Assembly: GCF_016110345.1 (NCBI RefSeq)
Contig: NZ_AP019011.1
Span: forward strand, 372,001-436,000
DNA length: 64,000 bases
Reading direction: 5' to 3'
DNA from: Fluviibacter phosphoraccumulans
GTDB lineage: Bacteria > Pseudomonadota > Gammaproteobacteria > Burkholderiales > Rhodocyclaceae
Shown here: in pieces, positions 34,065 to 43,919 of the stretch
Position numbering within the stretch: position 1 is the first letter of the stretch
Layout of the letters: every line of letters begins with the position of its first letter
Program-made: the position numbers and the translations under genes
The notes under the pieces: model-generated
Database searches by the model: none
What the model saw: the letters and a program-made list of their open reading frames with translations, nothing else
Told to the model about the DNA's origin: nothing

Positions 34065-34970
34065 TTAAGCGGGGATATCTTTGAAGCGCATCGACAGGTC
34101 GATGGCACGGACGTCTTTGGTCAGGCCGCCGATGGAGATGCGGTCCACACCGGTTTCGGCAATGGCGCGCACGGTGTCGAGGCTGACGCCACCCGAGGCT
34201 TCCAGCTTGGCCGCTGTGCCGGTTTTGGCGGCCCAGCTATCGCGATGGGCAACGCCGTCACGCATCATGGCCAGGTCGAAATTATCGAGCAGCAGGAAGT
34301 CTGCGCCAGCAGCGAGTGCTTCATCCAGCTCAGCGATGGATTCCACTTCCACCTGAATGAAACGGCAGCGATCTGCGTGTTGCGAGGCAACTGCCTGAGC
34401 GGCTTTAACCGCAGGCGTAATGCCGCCCGCCGCGAGAATATGGTTTTCTTTAATCAGGATGGCATCCCACAGTGCCAGGCGATGATTGCCACCACCGCCA
34501 ACGCGCACGGCATATTTTTGGGCAAAACGCAGACCGGGAATGGTTTTGCGCGTATCAACAATTTGCGCTTTGGTACCGGCGATGGTGTCGACAAAGGTAG
34601 CGGCACGGGTAGCAACACCGGAGAGCAGCTGCAGGAAGTTGAGTGCGGCCCGTTCGCCGGAAAGCAAGGCACGTGATGGACCGTGAATTTCGCAGAGCAG
34701 GGTATCTGGCCCCACGTGGTCGCCTTCCTGCACGCGCCAGTTGATGCGGATGCTGGCATCGATCTCTGCAAAGCAACGGTTAAACCAGGGGATGCCGCAG
34801 ATAACGGCCGGTTCACGCACGATCACTGTGGCGATGCTGTTATTGCCCGCGGGCACCAGTTCGGCCGTCAGATCGCCGGCACCGATATCCTCGGTGAGCG
34901 CCGCAGTAACGTTCCGGGCGATTTCCGCTTCAAGCGGATAAGGAAAATCAGCAAAATCTTGAGTAGTCAT
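34065..34970 (-). CDS. nadC: Nicotinate-nucleotide pyrophosphorylase (quinolinate phosphoribosyltransferase)
   Basis: Makes nicotinate mononucleotide from quinolinate and PRPP in de novo NAD synthesis. In 301 residues the family signatures are GDLTAELVP near the N-terminus, DTRKTIPGLRFAQKYAVRVGG, and the late EASGGVSLDTVRAIAETGVD. The nnr gene, whose product repairs damaged NAD(P)H, ends one base upstream on the same strand, a sensible NAD-centred pair. nadA and nadB are not here. Confidence 0.96.
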   Translation of the reverse strand: MTTQDFADFPYPLEAEIARNVTAALTEDIGAGDLTAELVPAGNNSIATVIVREPAVICGIPWFNRCFAEIDASIRINWRVQEGDHVGPDTLLCEIHGPSRALLSGERAALNFLQLLSGVATRAATFVDTIAGTKAQIVDTRKTIPGLRFAQKYAVRVGGGGNHRLALWDAILIKENHILAAGGITPAVKAAQAVASQHADRCRFIQVEVESIAELDEALAAGADFLLLDNFDLAMMRDGVAHRDSWAAKTGTAAKLEASGGVSLDTVRAIAETGVDRISIGGLTKDVRAIDLSMRFKDIPA

Positions 34971-34971
34971 A

Positions 34972-36534
34972 TCAGATCAGGGCATTCAGTAAAGTTCGGG
35001 CGGCCAGAATGACTTCGCTGGCGGTCAGGCCCAATGGGGCGAGTTTGGGTAAATTCCCAGATTCGACACAGACATCTGCTGCGGCACCATGTAGCCAGAC
35101 GGCGGCGCACAGCGCCTGTTCAGGTGCCATGCCTTGGGCCAGTAAGGCCGTGGTGATACCGGTAAGCACATCGCCCATACCGGCCGTAGCCATGCCGGGG
35201 TTGCCGGTGGTGTTGATCCACCAGCGGCCATCCGGCGTAGCAATGATGCTGCCACAGCCTTTGAGCACGACAGTCGCGTGGTATTTGGCCGCAATGTCAC
35301 ATGCAGCCTGGATACGATTGGCTTCAATACTTGGGATGTCGGTGCAGAGCAATGCAGCGGCTTCGCCGGGGTGTGGTGTGAGCAGGGTGGGTTCATGGCG
35401 TTGCTGGACGGCATCAAGCAACGTGGGCAAGAGGACGAGGGCATCTGCGTCCAGCACCAGGGGTCCTTCGAAATCCAGGGCGCTGGCGAGTAAGGCTCGC
35501 GACAAATCGGTGCGGCCTAGGCCAGGGCCAACGCCGAGAGCGGTGAGCGGGGCTTCGCGCAGACTGGCTGGGTCACGGAACATAATTTCCGGTTGCAGCG
35601 GGTCCAGCATTGGCGCACCGGACTGTGCGTTACCCAAGGCGGCGGCATAAACGCGTCCGGCACCGCTATGCAGGGCGCTGCGGGCGGCAAGAATGAGCGC
35701 GCCGGTCATCGACGGTGAGCCGCCCAACAGCCCGGCACTACCGGCATCACCTTTATTGGCATTAAGCGCGCGTTGCGGTAGATCGTCTGCCCAGAGATTC
35801 GGGTCGTTGAGATTACCGGCTTCGTTATCCAAGGCCAGGGTGAGCAAGGCAGGATCGATATCCAGATCGCAGACCTGAACCTCACCACTGTGATCGGGGC
35901 CATCTGCTGTCAGTAGCCCCGGCTTGTTCGCAATAAAAGTCAGCGTATGCGTGGCGGTGACGCAAATATCCTGGGCCAATCCGGTGTCACTATTGAGGCC
36001 GGAGGCAATGTCCAAAGCCAGTAGCGGTATATCGTCCAGTAAGCTGAGCGTATTGGCCGCTTCAACCCAGGCTGCATAAGTTGCGCTGAGCGGTTGGTTG
36101 AGGCCGATGCCGAACAGGCCATCAATAATCAGGCTGAAGCGGTAACTGCTGGTTTCGGGGATGTCGGGGTGCAATACGCCACCCGCTGCAATAAAAGCGG
36201 CGTGCGCGGCTTGGGCGTCCGCCGGGGTCCATTCGGTGGCGGGCTGGCCGACACAGACACAGCCATAACCCAGCGCCATGAGTTCGCGGGCGCAAACCAG
36301 GGCATCGCCCCCATTGTTGCCCGGGCCCACCAGCACCAGAATCGGATCGGGCCTTTCTCCAGTGAGTTCGCGCACCCATCGCGCGGCGGCCTCGCCAGCA
36401 CGTGCCATCAGCGATTGCCCGGGGTTTTGGGCCTGAAATGCGCTTTCAACGGCCCGAAGTCCACGAATCGTGAGCAACTGGTTGCGCATAGCGCCAGAAA
36501 TCGATGCAAGGGGGTGCAATTGGGCTGAATCCAC
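34972..36534 (-). CDS. nnr: Bifunctional NAD(P)H-hydrate epimerase / ADP-dependent NAD(P)H-hydrate dehydratase
   Basis: Repairs hydrated NADH and NADPH. The 520-residue protein joins an N-terminal YjeF_N epimerase (about 18-225; VGPGNNGGDALVCAREL) to a C-terminal ribokinase-like dehydratase (about 235-515; TPHPGEAAALL, and catalytic Asp in TAGMGDVLTGI). Length matches E. coli Nnr. The first ATG at 36534 is used; an ATG 15 codons later is also possible. It reads into nadC. Confidence 0.95.
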   Translation of the reverse strand: MDSAQLHPLASISGAMRNQLLTIRGLRAVESAFQAQNPGQSLMARAGEAAARWVRELTGERPDPILVLVGPGNNGGDALVCARELMALGYGCVCVGQPATEWTPADAQAAHAAFIAAGGVLHPDIPETSSYRFSLIIDGLFGIGLNQPLSATYAAWVEAANTLSLLDDIPLLALDIASGLNSDTGLAQDICVTATHTLTFIANKPGLLTADGPDHSGEVQVCDLDIDPALLTLALDNEAGNLNDPNLWADDLPQRALNANKGDAGSAGLLGGSPSMTGALILAARSALHSGAGRVYAAALGNAQSGAPMLDPLQPEIMFRDPASLREAPLTALGVGPGLGRTDLSRALLASALDFEGPLVLDADALVLLPTLLDAVQQRHEPTLLTPHPGEAAALLCTDIPSIEANRIQAACDIAAKYHATVVLKGCGSIIATPDGRWWINTTGNPGMATAGMGDVLTGITTALLAQGMAPEQALCAAVWLHGAAADVCVESGNLPKLAPLGLTASEVILAARTLLNALI

Positions 36535-36593
36535 GGTTTGGCCGCCGGTCAGTGATAAAGCCTTATTTTATCCTGCCACAGAGGCCTCTCCGC

Positions 36594-36599
36594 TATAAT
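36594..36599 (+). promoter_or_regulatory. Candidate -10 element upstream of purL
   Basis: A perfect TATAAT 92 bases before the purL ATG in the only gap (36535-36691) between nnr and purL. No good -35 is seen at 16-18 bases, so the call is weak. Confidence 0.3.
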
Positions 36600-36691
36600 T
36601 CAACCTTCTTTTTAGTCTCTACGGTGGCGCGTTAGCGGCCTGGCAACATAAGGTCTTTTTTCTGCGGCCACCGGTTATCTGGGTCTCGCTC

Positions 36692-39600
36692 ATGTCGTCT
36701 GTGATTGCTCTCCGTGGTGCTGCTGCACTCTCCGAATTCCGCACGCAACGTTTGCTGGAAAAACTGAAGACGGCCTGGCCGGCAATCACCGGGATCGAGA
36801 GCGACTATCTCTATTTAGTCGAACTCTCGGCACCGCTCGATGCGCCTGAAACCGAGCGGCTCAATGCCGTGCTTGAAGCTACGGGCGTTGCCGCTGAGCT
36901 GACTGGTGCGTTTGTTGTGGCGCCGCGCTTGGGGACGATTTCGCCTTGGTCTTCCAAGGCCACCGATATCCTGCGTCATTGCGGTCTGGCAAATGTTGTG
37001 CGCGTTGAACGCGTTATTCGGTTCTTACCCGTTGCGGGCAAAAAGACGCCTTCGGCGGCGGAGCGCACGGTGCTGGCAGCGCTATTGCATGACCGCATGA
37101 TTGAAACGGTACTTGATAGCGTGCAGGCAGCGCATGCGTTGTTTGATCATGTGGCACCGCGTCCGCTGGCAACGGTAGACATGCTGATGGGTGGCAAAGC
37201 AGCACTGGAAGCTGCCAACCGCGAAATGGGTCTGGCGTTGTCTGATGACGAAGTGGATTACCTGCTCAATATCTTTACCGAAGCGGGGCGTAATCCGACC
37301 GATGTGGAACTGATGATGTTTGCCCAGGCAAACTCGGAGCACTGCCGTCATAAGATTTTTAATGCCGATTGGATCATCGATGGCGTGACTGAAGCCAAGT
37401 CACTGTTCGGCATGATCCGTGACACGCATAACAAAACACCGCAAGGTACGATCGTTGCCTATTCGGATAACGCCGCCATCATGGAAGGCGCCGAAGTCGA
37501 GCGCTTCTATCCGGCCGCTGATGGCACCTATGCCTTCAGCAAAGAACTCACGCACTATCTGGCCAAGGTGGAAACACACAACCACCCAACCGCCATTTCG
37601 CCGTTCCCGGGCGCAGCCACGGGTTCCGGTGGTGAGATCCGTGATGAAGGCGCTACCGGACGTGGTTCCAAGCCCAAGGCAGGCCTTTGTGGCTTTACGG
37701 TATCGAATCTGAATCTGCCGGATGCCAAGCAGCCGTGGGAGCGTCCGGCCAGCAAACCGGACCGTATCGCCAGCGCCCTGGACATCATGATCGAAGGCCC
37801 GATTGGCGCCGCAGCATTTAACAACGAATTTGGTCGTCCGAATCTGGCCGGTTACTTCCGTACCTATGAGCAAGTGGTGGGTGATACCGTGCACGGTTAT
37901 CACAAGCCGATCATGATTGCCGGTGGCGTGGGTTCGATTCAGGCTGAGCAATCCTTCAAGCAAGAAAGCTTCGAGCCGGGCACGCTGTTCGTGCAACTGG
38001 GTGGCCCGGGCATGCTGATTGGTTTGGGCGGTGGCGCTGCCTCGTCGATGGCATCGGGTAGCAACCAGGCCGATCTGGACTTTGCTTCGGTACAACGCGG
38101 CAACCCGGAAATCGAACGTCGTGCCCAGGAAGTGATCGATCGCTGCTGGCAAATGGGCGCCGATAATCCCATTCTTTCGGCCCATGACGTGGGTGCGGGT
38201 GGTCTTTCAAATGCCATGCCGGAACTGGCTCACTCGGGGGGTGTCGGTGCCCGCTTCGAGTTGCGTGCCATTCAGAGTGAAGATCCGGGCATGAGCCCGG
38301 CCGAGCTGTGGTGTAACGAAGCACAAGAACGTTATGTACTGGCCATTGCCGCTAAAGATATCGAACGTTTTGCCGCATTGTGTGAGCGTGAGCGTTGCCC
38401 GTTTGCGGTGGTTGGTACCGCCACGGCGGAAGGCCAGCTCATCGTGAGCGATAGCCTGTTCAACAACCACGCTGTGGATATGTCGATGCATGCGTTGCTG
38501 GGTAAACCACCTCGCATGACGCGTGATGTAACGCATACGGCAGAGCAGGCCGCTGCACTGGATGCGGATGCGATTGAACTGAAAGAAGCGGCGTATCGTG
38601 TGATGCGTTTGCCGTCTGTGGCTGATAAATCATTCTTGATCACTATCGGTGATCGCAGCGTGGGTGGCTTGACTGCGCGTGACCAGATGGTTGGTCCGTG
38701 GCAAGTGCCCGTCGCTGACGTTGCTGTTACGGCGATGGGTTACAACACCCGCCTGGGTGAAGCCTATGCCATGGGTGAGCGCACCCCGGTTGCCGTGCTC
38801 GATGCACCAGCCTCCGGTCGTATGGCGGTCGGTGAGGCGCTGACTAATCTGGCTGCGGCCCGCGTAAGCACCATGGCCGACATCAAACTGTCGGCTAACT
38901 GGATGGCGGCTGCCGGCGCGCCGGGTGAAGATGCACGCCTTTTCGATACGGTTAAGGCTGTTTCCGAATTGTGTCAGGCCATTGATGTGGCGATTCCGGT
39001 GGGTAAGGATTCGCTCTCCATGCGTACGCGCTGGGATGAGAACGGTAAGCCACAAGAAGTCGTGTCGCCGTTGTCACTGATTGTGACGGCGTTTGCGCGT
39101 GTGCCGGATATTGCACAGACGCTAACGCCTGAACTGAATCGTGATGAAGCAGATACTGAACTGGTTCTGATTGATCTGGGTAATGGTAAGAACCGCTTGG
39201 GCGGTTCAGCGCTAGCGCAAGTGTTTGATGCTACCGGTGATGATGCGCCGGATGTGGATGATCCACAGCAATTGAAGGCTTTCTATGCGGCTGTTCAGTC
39301 GCTGAACGAAGATGGCCTGCTGTTGGCTTATCACGACCGTTCGGATGGCGGCCTCTTTGCTGCTGCAGCGGAAATGGCTTTTGCCTCCCGTTGTGGCGTG
39401 ACGCTGAATGCCGACATCCTCTGTTATGACCCAATGGATCAGGACGTCGATTACGACAAGAAGCCGGGCATTCTGCAAGGCCGTCGTAATGAGCGCCTGT
39501 TGCGCGTGCTGTTCAGTGAAGAACTGGGCGCGCTGATTCAGGTGCGCCGTTCGGATCGTGAAGCGGTGATGGCGCGTCTGCGTACGCATGGTCTGTCGCG

Positions 39601-40639
39601 TTACTCTGAAGTCGTGGGCTATCCGAATCAGACAGATGAGATCCGTGTCTCGCATCTGGGTAAAACGGCCTTTGCCGAGCCACGTATCGAACTACAGCGC
39701 GCCTGGTCGGAAACGTCATTCCGTATCCAGTCGCTGCGTGACAACCCGGCGTGTGCTCAGGCTGAATACGACCGTATTCTGGACACCACCGATCGTGGTC
39801 TGTTTGCAGCACTGTCGTTTGATCCATCAGAAAACGTAGCGGCACCGTTTATCAATAGCGGTGCCCGACCCCGCGTGGCGATTCTGCGTGAGCAGGGTGT
39901 TAACGGCCAGGTAGAAATGGCCGCAGCATTTGATCGCGCCGGGTTTACCGCGGTGGATGTCCATATGAGCGATCTGCTCAGTGGACGTATCACCCTGGAT
40001 CAGTTTGCCGGTCTGGCGGCTTGTGGCGGCTTCTCGTACGGTGACGTGCTGGGTGCCGGCCAGGGTTGGGCGCGGACGATTTTGTTCAACGAACGTCTGC
40101 GCGATGGTTTTGCCGGATTCTTCAACCGCGCTGATACTTTTGCCCTAGGCGTCTGTAATGGCTGCCAGATGATGAGCACCTTGCAGGATCTGATTCCGGG
40201 GGCTGACCACTGGCCACGCTTTGTGCGTAACCTGAGCGAGCAGTTTGAAGCGCGTCTGGTCATGGCCGAAGTGCCGAACTCGCCATCGCTGTTTATGGCT
40301 GGCATGCAGGGCAGTAAGCTGCCGGTGATCGTGTCGCATGGCGAAGGGCGTGCCAAGTTTGCCAAGGCCGATGATCTGGCGAAGGTGCCCGTCGCACTGC
40401 GTTACATCGATAGCCAGGGCGCAGCGACTGAGCGCTATCCGTTCAATCCGAATGGCTCACCGCAAGGCGTGGCCGGTGTGACCACACCGGATGGCCGTTT
40501 TACGGTGATGATGCCGCACCCGGAACGTACCTTCCGTACGCTGCAAATGTCGTGGTACCCGGGTCAGTTTGGTGAGGTCTGGGGCGAAGACGGCCCATGG
40601 CTGCGTATGTTCCGCAATGCGCGTAAATCGCTAGGCTGA
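36692..40639 (+). CDS. purL: Phosphoribosylformylglycinamidine synthase, large single-chain form
   Basis: Fourth step of purine synthesis: converts FGAR to FGAM with ATP and glutamine. The 1315-residue protein is the fused proteobacterial form. An N-terminal domain (about 1-150) is followed by a linker, two AIRS-like synthetase repeats (KVETHNHPTAISPFPGAATG and the later FDTVKAVSELCQAIDVAIPV), and a C-terminal glutaminase with nucleophile in ALGVCNGCQMMS and HPERTFR near the end. It stands as a single gene with a strong terminator after it. Confidence 0.98.
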   Translation: MSSVIALRGAAALSEFRTQRLLEKLKTAWPAITGIESDYLYLVELSAPLDAPETERLNAVLEATGVAAELTGAFVVAPRLGTISPWSSKATDILRHCGLANVVRVERVIRFLPVAGKKTPSAAERTVLAALLHDRMIETVLDSVQAAHALFDHVAPRPLATVDMLMGGKAALEAANREMGLALSDDEVDYLLNIFTEAGRNPTDVELMMFAQANSEHCRHKIFNADWIIDGVTEAKSLFGMIRDTHNKTPQGTIVAYSDNAAIMEGAEVERFYPAADGTYAFSKELTHYLAKVETHNHPTAISPFPGAATGSGGEIRDEGATGRGSKPKAGLCGFTVSNLNLPDAKQPWERPASKPDRIASALDIMIEGPIGAAAFNNEFGRPNLAGYFRTYEQVVGDTVHGYHKPIMIAGGVGSIQAEQSFKQESFEPGTLFVQLGGPGMLIGLGGGAASSMASGSNQADLDFASVQRGNPEIERRAQEVIDRCWQMGADNPILSAHDVGAGGLSNAMPELAHSGGVGARFELRAIQSEDPGMSPAELWCNEAQERYVLAIAAKDIERFAALCERERCPFAVVGTATAEGQLIVSDSLFNNHAVDMSMHALLGKPPRMTRDVTHTAEQAAALDADAIELKEAAYRVMRLPSVADKSFLITIGDRSVGGLTARDQMVGPWQVPVADVAVTAMGYNTRLGEAYAMGERTPVAVLDAPASGRMAVGEALTNLAAARVSTMADIKLSANWMAAAGAPGEDARLFDTVKAVSELCQAIDVAIPVGKDSLSMRTRWDENGKPQEVVSPLSLIVTAFARVPDIAQTLTPELNRDEADTELVLIDLGNGKNRLGGSALAQVFDATGDDAPDVDDPQQLKAFYAAVQSLNEDGLLLAYHDRSDGGLFAAAAEMAFASRCGVTLNADILCYDPMDQDVDYDKKPGILQGRRNERLLRVLFSEELGALIQVRRSDREAVMARLRTHGLSRYSEVVGYPNQTDEIRVSHLGKTAFAEPRIELQRAWSETSFRIQSLRDNPACAQAEYDRILDTTDRGLFAALSFDPSENVAAPFINSGARPRVAILREQGVNGQVEMAAAFDRAGFTAVDVHMSDLLSGRITLDQFAGLAACGGFSYGDVLGAGQGWARTILFNERLRDGFAGFFNRADTFALGVCNGCQMMSTLQDLIPGADHWPRFVRNLSEQFEARLVMAEVPNSPSLFMAGMQGSKLPVIVSHGEGRAKFAKADDLAKVPVALRYIDSQGAATERYPFNPNGSPQGVAGVTTPDGRFTVMMPHPERTFRTLQMSWYPGQFGEVWGEDGPWLRMFRNARKSLG

Positions 40640-40657
40640 TTGGTAAGCAGCCAAAAC

Positions 40658-40685
40658 AAAACGGGAGGCCTCAGCCTCCCGTTTT
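40658..40685 (+). terminator. Bidirectional-looking terminator after purL
   Basis: A 12-bp perfect stem, AAAACGGGAGGC with GCCTCCCGTTTT, and a 4-base loop. It lies 18 bases after purL and 20 bases before the end of the convergent isomerase gene, with A-tract and T-tract on both sides, so it can serve both strands. Confidence 0.9.
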
Positions 40686-40704
40686 GCTTTGGCGTTGATT
40701 CAGA

Positions 40705-41508
40705 TTACTGGATCTTGGCGCTCTGGCGCTGCTTGGCGATCTGCTGCTGGAACTCTTGTTCCTGAATCGCTTGTGACAGTTGGCCCTTCACCTGATCGAA
40801 TGGTGGTGGGGTGAGTGGGCGACGGTCTTCCACCAGAATCACGTGCCAGCCGAAGTCCGACTTCACGGGTTCAGTGGTGTACTTGCCCTTGCCCAGTTTG
40901 GTCATCGCATCGCCGAAAGGCTTCACAAAGTTGCTTGGTGCTGCCCAGCCCAGATCGCCGCCGTTGTCTTTGGAACCCGGATCAACCGAATTCTGCTTGG
41001 CGAGATTTTCGAAGCTATCACCCGAATTCAGCTTGCCGATGACATCCTTGGCTTGTGCTTCGCTAGAAACCAGAATGTGACGGGTCTTGAATTCTTCTTT
41101 GCCCAGACCGGCATTAATTTGCGTGTAAGCCTGCTTGAGTTGAGCCTCCGAGACGGGGTGCTTCTGTGCAAAGTTAGCCATGTAAGCGCGGATCAGCACG
41201 TTTTGCTCAGCCAGCTTCATCGCCGCCTGGACATCTGCTTGTGACGCCATACCGGCTTTTTTAGCATCTTGCAGAATCAGTTCGCGCTGGATCAGTTCTT
41301 CACGAACCGCATTGCGCAGTTCGGGCGTGTCTTTAGCGCCTTGGCCTACACGTTCAGCGACGAGCAGATTGGCTAGCGATTGAGGAATCGCAGTGCCATT
41401 GACGGTAGCCACGGCAGCAGGGGCCGCATAAACAGGCGCTGCAGACAGCATGGCGGCGGTGATCAGGGTAGAAACCAGCGAAGTGGTGCGTAGAGCTTTC
41501 AGATTCAT
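40705..41508 (-). CDS. Periplasmic peptidyl-prolyl cis-trans isomerase, parvulin type
   Basis: A 267-residue protein with a Sec signal peptide (MNLKALRTTSLVS, cleavage after PVYA near residue 28), a SurA/PrsA-like helical chaperone region (about 30-125), and one parvulin rotamase domain (about 135-230; TRHILVSSEAQAKDVI, then GGDLGWAAPSNFVKPF). It resembles the single-rotamase PpiC/PrsA-like proteins of Betaproteobacteria. I start it at the ATG at 41508; the open frame upstream is not signal-like. Confidence 0.92.
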   Translation of the reverse strand: MNLKALRTTSLVSTLITAAMLSAAPVYAAPAAVATVNGTAIPQSLANLLVAERVGQGAKDTPELRNAVREELIQRELILQDAKKAGMASQADVQAAMKLAEQNVLIRAYMANFAQKHPVSEAQLKQAYTQINAGLGKEEFKTRHILVSSEAQAKDVIGKLNSGDSFENLAKQNSVDPGSKDNGGDLGWAAPSNFVKPFGDAMTKLGKGKYTTEPVKSDFGWHVILVEDRRPLTPPPFDQVKGQLSQAIQEQEFQQQIAKQRQSAKIQ

Positions 41509-41626
41509 GTTTGTTTCCAGAGTGTCAGGGCGAACCGTTCGTGACGAACAATTCATGTTTAGCCAGCATAAAGGCTGGCCGCTTTCTTGGCTAGTGTTTT
41601 TGCTTATCTTTAGAAGATACAGCGGC

Positions 41627-41929
41627 TCAGGCTGGCAATACTTTCTTGAAGGGGCGAACAACGACTTTGCCGTAAACGCCAGCCGCAACATAAGGATCAG
41701 CCTCTGCCCAGGTTTGCGCCTCAGCCAGTGAGGCGAATTCGGCCACAATGGCGCTGCCGGTAAATCCGGCAGGGCCCGGATCTGGCGCATCAACCGCAGG
41801 GAAGGGGCCGGCTAGTACCAGGCGGCCTTCTGCCTGCAGGGCTTGCAGACGGGCCACATGCTCCGGACGGACAGAGAGTCGTTTTTCCAGCGAGTTTGGC
41901 GTGTCTTCGCCAACGATCAGATAAAGCAT
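41627..41929 (-). CDS. yciI: YciI-family protein
   Basis: A 100-residue ferredoxin-like-fold protein with YciI motifs (MLYLIVGEDTPNSLEKRL, RPEHVARLQ, and late DPYVAAGVYGKVVVRPF). Function of the family is unclear. Its start overlaps the yciB stop by one base. The yciB-yciI pairing is widespread, including in E. coli. Confidence 0.92.
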   Translation of the reverse strand: MLYLIVGEDTPNSLEKRLSVRPEHVARLQALQAEGRLVLAGPFPAVDAPDPGPAGFTGSAIVAEFASLAEAQTWAEADPYVAAGVYGKVVVRPFKKVLPA

Positions 41930-42468
41930 CAGTGTGTTCCTTCCTTGGGGAGGTGTTTAGCCATATAAAGACCTTGGGCTAATACAAAGAGCAGCATGAG
42001 CCCCATGCCACCGAAAAGTTTGAAGCTGACCCAGGTGTCTGTGTCAAAGTTGTAAGCGACGGCCAGATTCAGGCAGCCCATCACACTAAAGAACAGAATC
42101 CATAGGGTGTTGAGGCGAGACCACATGGCGGCCGGAAGCTCCACCTGGTGTCCCATCATGGAACGCACCAGATTTTTATTCATGAACTGGTTGGAGACCA
42201 GAAAGACGATGGCGAAGAGCCAGTACAAAATGGTGGGCTTCCATTTAATAAAAGTCTCATCCTGCAACCAGATGGTGGCACCACCAAAGACCACAATCAG
42301 CCCCAGACTGACCCATTGCATGGGGTCGACCTTGCGGATTTTAAGCCAGGTCCAACCGATGAGGGCTGCCGTGGCCAAAATGGCAACGCCCGTGGCTACA
42401 TAAATACCGGCCACTTTGAAAGCGACAAAAAAGAGCAGGATGGGTAGCAGATCAAATAAAATTTTCAT
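41929..42468 (-). CDS. yciB: Inner-membrane septation protein YciB (IspZ)
   Basis: A 179-residue membrane protein with about five or six helices, linked to cell-envelope integrity and division. The start is the ATG at 42468 (MKILFDLLPILLFFVAFK), the usual family start; the open frame reaches 42513 but that part overlaps bioD. Motifs include WVSLGLIVVFGGATIWL and a late LWILFFSVMGCLNLAVAY. Seven bases follow the bioD stop. Confidence 0.94.
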   Translation of the reverse strand: MKILFDLLPILLFFVAFKVAGIYVATGVAILATAALIGWTWLKIRKVDPMQWVSLGLIVVFGGATIWLQDETFIKWKPTILYWLFAIVFLVSNQFMNKNLVRSMMGHQVELPAAMWSRLNTLWILFFSVMGCLNLAVAYNFDTDTWVSFKLFGGMGLMLLFVLAQGLYMAKHLPKEGTH

Positions 42469-42475
42469 AGAGGCA

Positions 42476-43138
42476 TTATTGCGGGAGGGAGAGGGGGCTG
42501 GCAAGCGACGCAACTGCCGCGGTATTTTGAAACGGTAGGATGCCGAGGCAGGGGGCTTCCAGGCGCGCCTTCAGCGTTTGAATGTTGTCATCCATTGCCT
42601 GAAAAGCCGGATCTATCTGATTGCCGATCCAACCGGCAAACCTTAGGCCATGTTGCTTAATGGCGCTTGCCGTCAGCAAAGCATGGTTCAGGCAACCAAG
42701 ACGCAGCCCGACCACCAGAATAACCGGGATATCGAGTGCCTGGATAAGATCCGGTTGTGACAGCGAATCGGACAGCGGTGCATAAAGACCACCCACGCCT
42801 TCTACCAGAATGAGGTCGGCTACGGATTGAGCAGATTTAAAGCTCTGCAGGATAGGTGCGGTCGTAATTTCAACACCCGCCAGCCGCGCAGCGATATGCG
42901 GCGAGAGGGGCTCTTTGAGCAACCAGGGGTTTATCGTACGTTCGGGCAGTGCTACGTTGCTGGCCGCCATGAGGCGGACAACATCATCATTCTGGCCGGT
43001 TGCATCAGTGCCGGCTGCGACAGGCTTTAAGCCGATTGCGCGTAAACCCTGCTGCGCAGCGGTTGCCAGTAACGCGCAGGTGGCATGCGTTTTGCCAATC
43101 TCCGTATCGGTGCCGGTAATGAAATAAGCTTTGGCCAT
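42476..43138 (-). CDS. bioD: Dethiobiotin synthetase
   Basis: ATP-dependent ring closure of diaminopelargonate to dethiobiotin. In 220 residues the P-loop reads FITGTDTEIGKTHATCALL at the N-terminus and the substrate region LVEGVGGLYAPL is kept. The ATG at 43138 gives the family start (MAKAYFITG); nine codons upstream are open but unconserved. It follows bioC by 10 bases. Confidence 0.95.
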   Translation of the reverse strand: MAKAYFITGTDTEIGKTHATCALLATAAQQGLRAIGLKPVAAGTDATGQNDDVVRLMAASNVALPERTINPWLLKEPLSPHIAARLAGVEITTAPILQSFKSAQSVADLILVEGVGGLYAPLSDSLSQPDLIQALDIPVILVVGLRLGCLNHALLTASAIKQHGLRFAGWIGNQIDPAFQAMDDNIQTLKARLEAPCLGILPFQNTAAVASLASPLSLPQ

Positions 43139-43148
43139 GTTGGGTCGG

Positions 43149-43919
43149 TTAGCGTTTGCGTGCATGAATCGTTAGGACTTCATAGCTTAGCGGTAAACCG
43201 CGTGCGGTGCGCAAACCTTCATAGGCTTCGATGAGTTGCATGCGTGTCTGACGATTTAACGCGGGCGTTGTCTGTTGAGGCAAATGATTGGCACCAACCC
43301 CCCGAATCGAATGACGTAAAGCGCTGAAGTCTGCGTGCCATGTGGTGATTCGCGTCGACGATAGCGTCAGAACCTCTATGTCCGCAGCCTCTAACGCCGA
43401 TTGTATTTGTGCCCGCGATGTACAGCGTAATAAATGTTGATCCGGATTCAGGCCGCATACCTGCAGACCATGGGCGAGTTCCTGAAAGGTGCCGGTGACC
43501 AGTGTGGCAACAAAGAGCTCACCCTGTGGCTTAAGTACACGAGCCGCTTCTTTAGCGGCTCGGGTGGCATCACACCATTGCCAGGCGAGGCTGGAAAGAT
43601 ATGTGTTGATTTTGCCTGTGCAGACCGGCAGATTCTCAAGGTTGGCATTGATGCCTAAGGCTCGAGGGTCCGCGGGTAATTGTTGCAACATGCGCTCGGC
43701 AAAATCCACGGCAATAAATTTTGCAGCCGGATAACTTGGCACCAATTGCCCCAGGCAGTAACCCGTGCCACAGCCAGCATCGAGTAGGTGCCCATCAAAG
43801 TTTGCTGATAGCTTCGTTTTGATGAACGCGGTCAGTGAGGTTGCCACCTGATGCTGTAGGTCACCAACGGCATCATAAGACGATGCGGCACGATTAAAAC
43901 TCTGGCGAACCGGGTTCAT
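43149..43919 (-). CDS. bioC: Malonyl-ACP O-methyltransferase BioC
   Basis: Methylates malonyl-ACP so that fatty acid synthesis can build the pimeloyl chain of biotin. The 256-residue SAM-dependent enzyme starts VRQSFNRAASSYDAVGDLQ, typical of BioC, with motif I LLDAGCGTGYCLGQL and later AVDFAERMLQQ. It overlaps bioH by 4 bases. The demethylating partner is BioH next door. Confidence 0.94.
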   Translation of the reverse strand: MNPVRQSFNRAASSYDAVGDLQHQVATSLTAFIKTKLSANFDGHLLDAGCGTGYCLGQLVPSYPAAKFIAVDFAERMLQQLPADPRALGINANLENLPVCTGKINTYLSSLAWQWCDATRAAKEAARVLKPQGELFVATLVTGTFQELAHGLQVCGLNPDQHLLRCTSRAQIQSALEAADIEVLTLSSTRITTWHADFSALRHSIRGVGANHLPQQTTPALNRQTRMQLIEAYEGLRTARGLPLSYEVLTIHARKR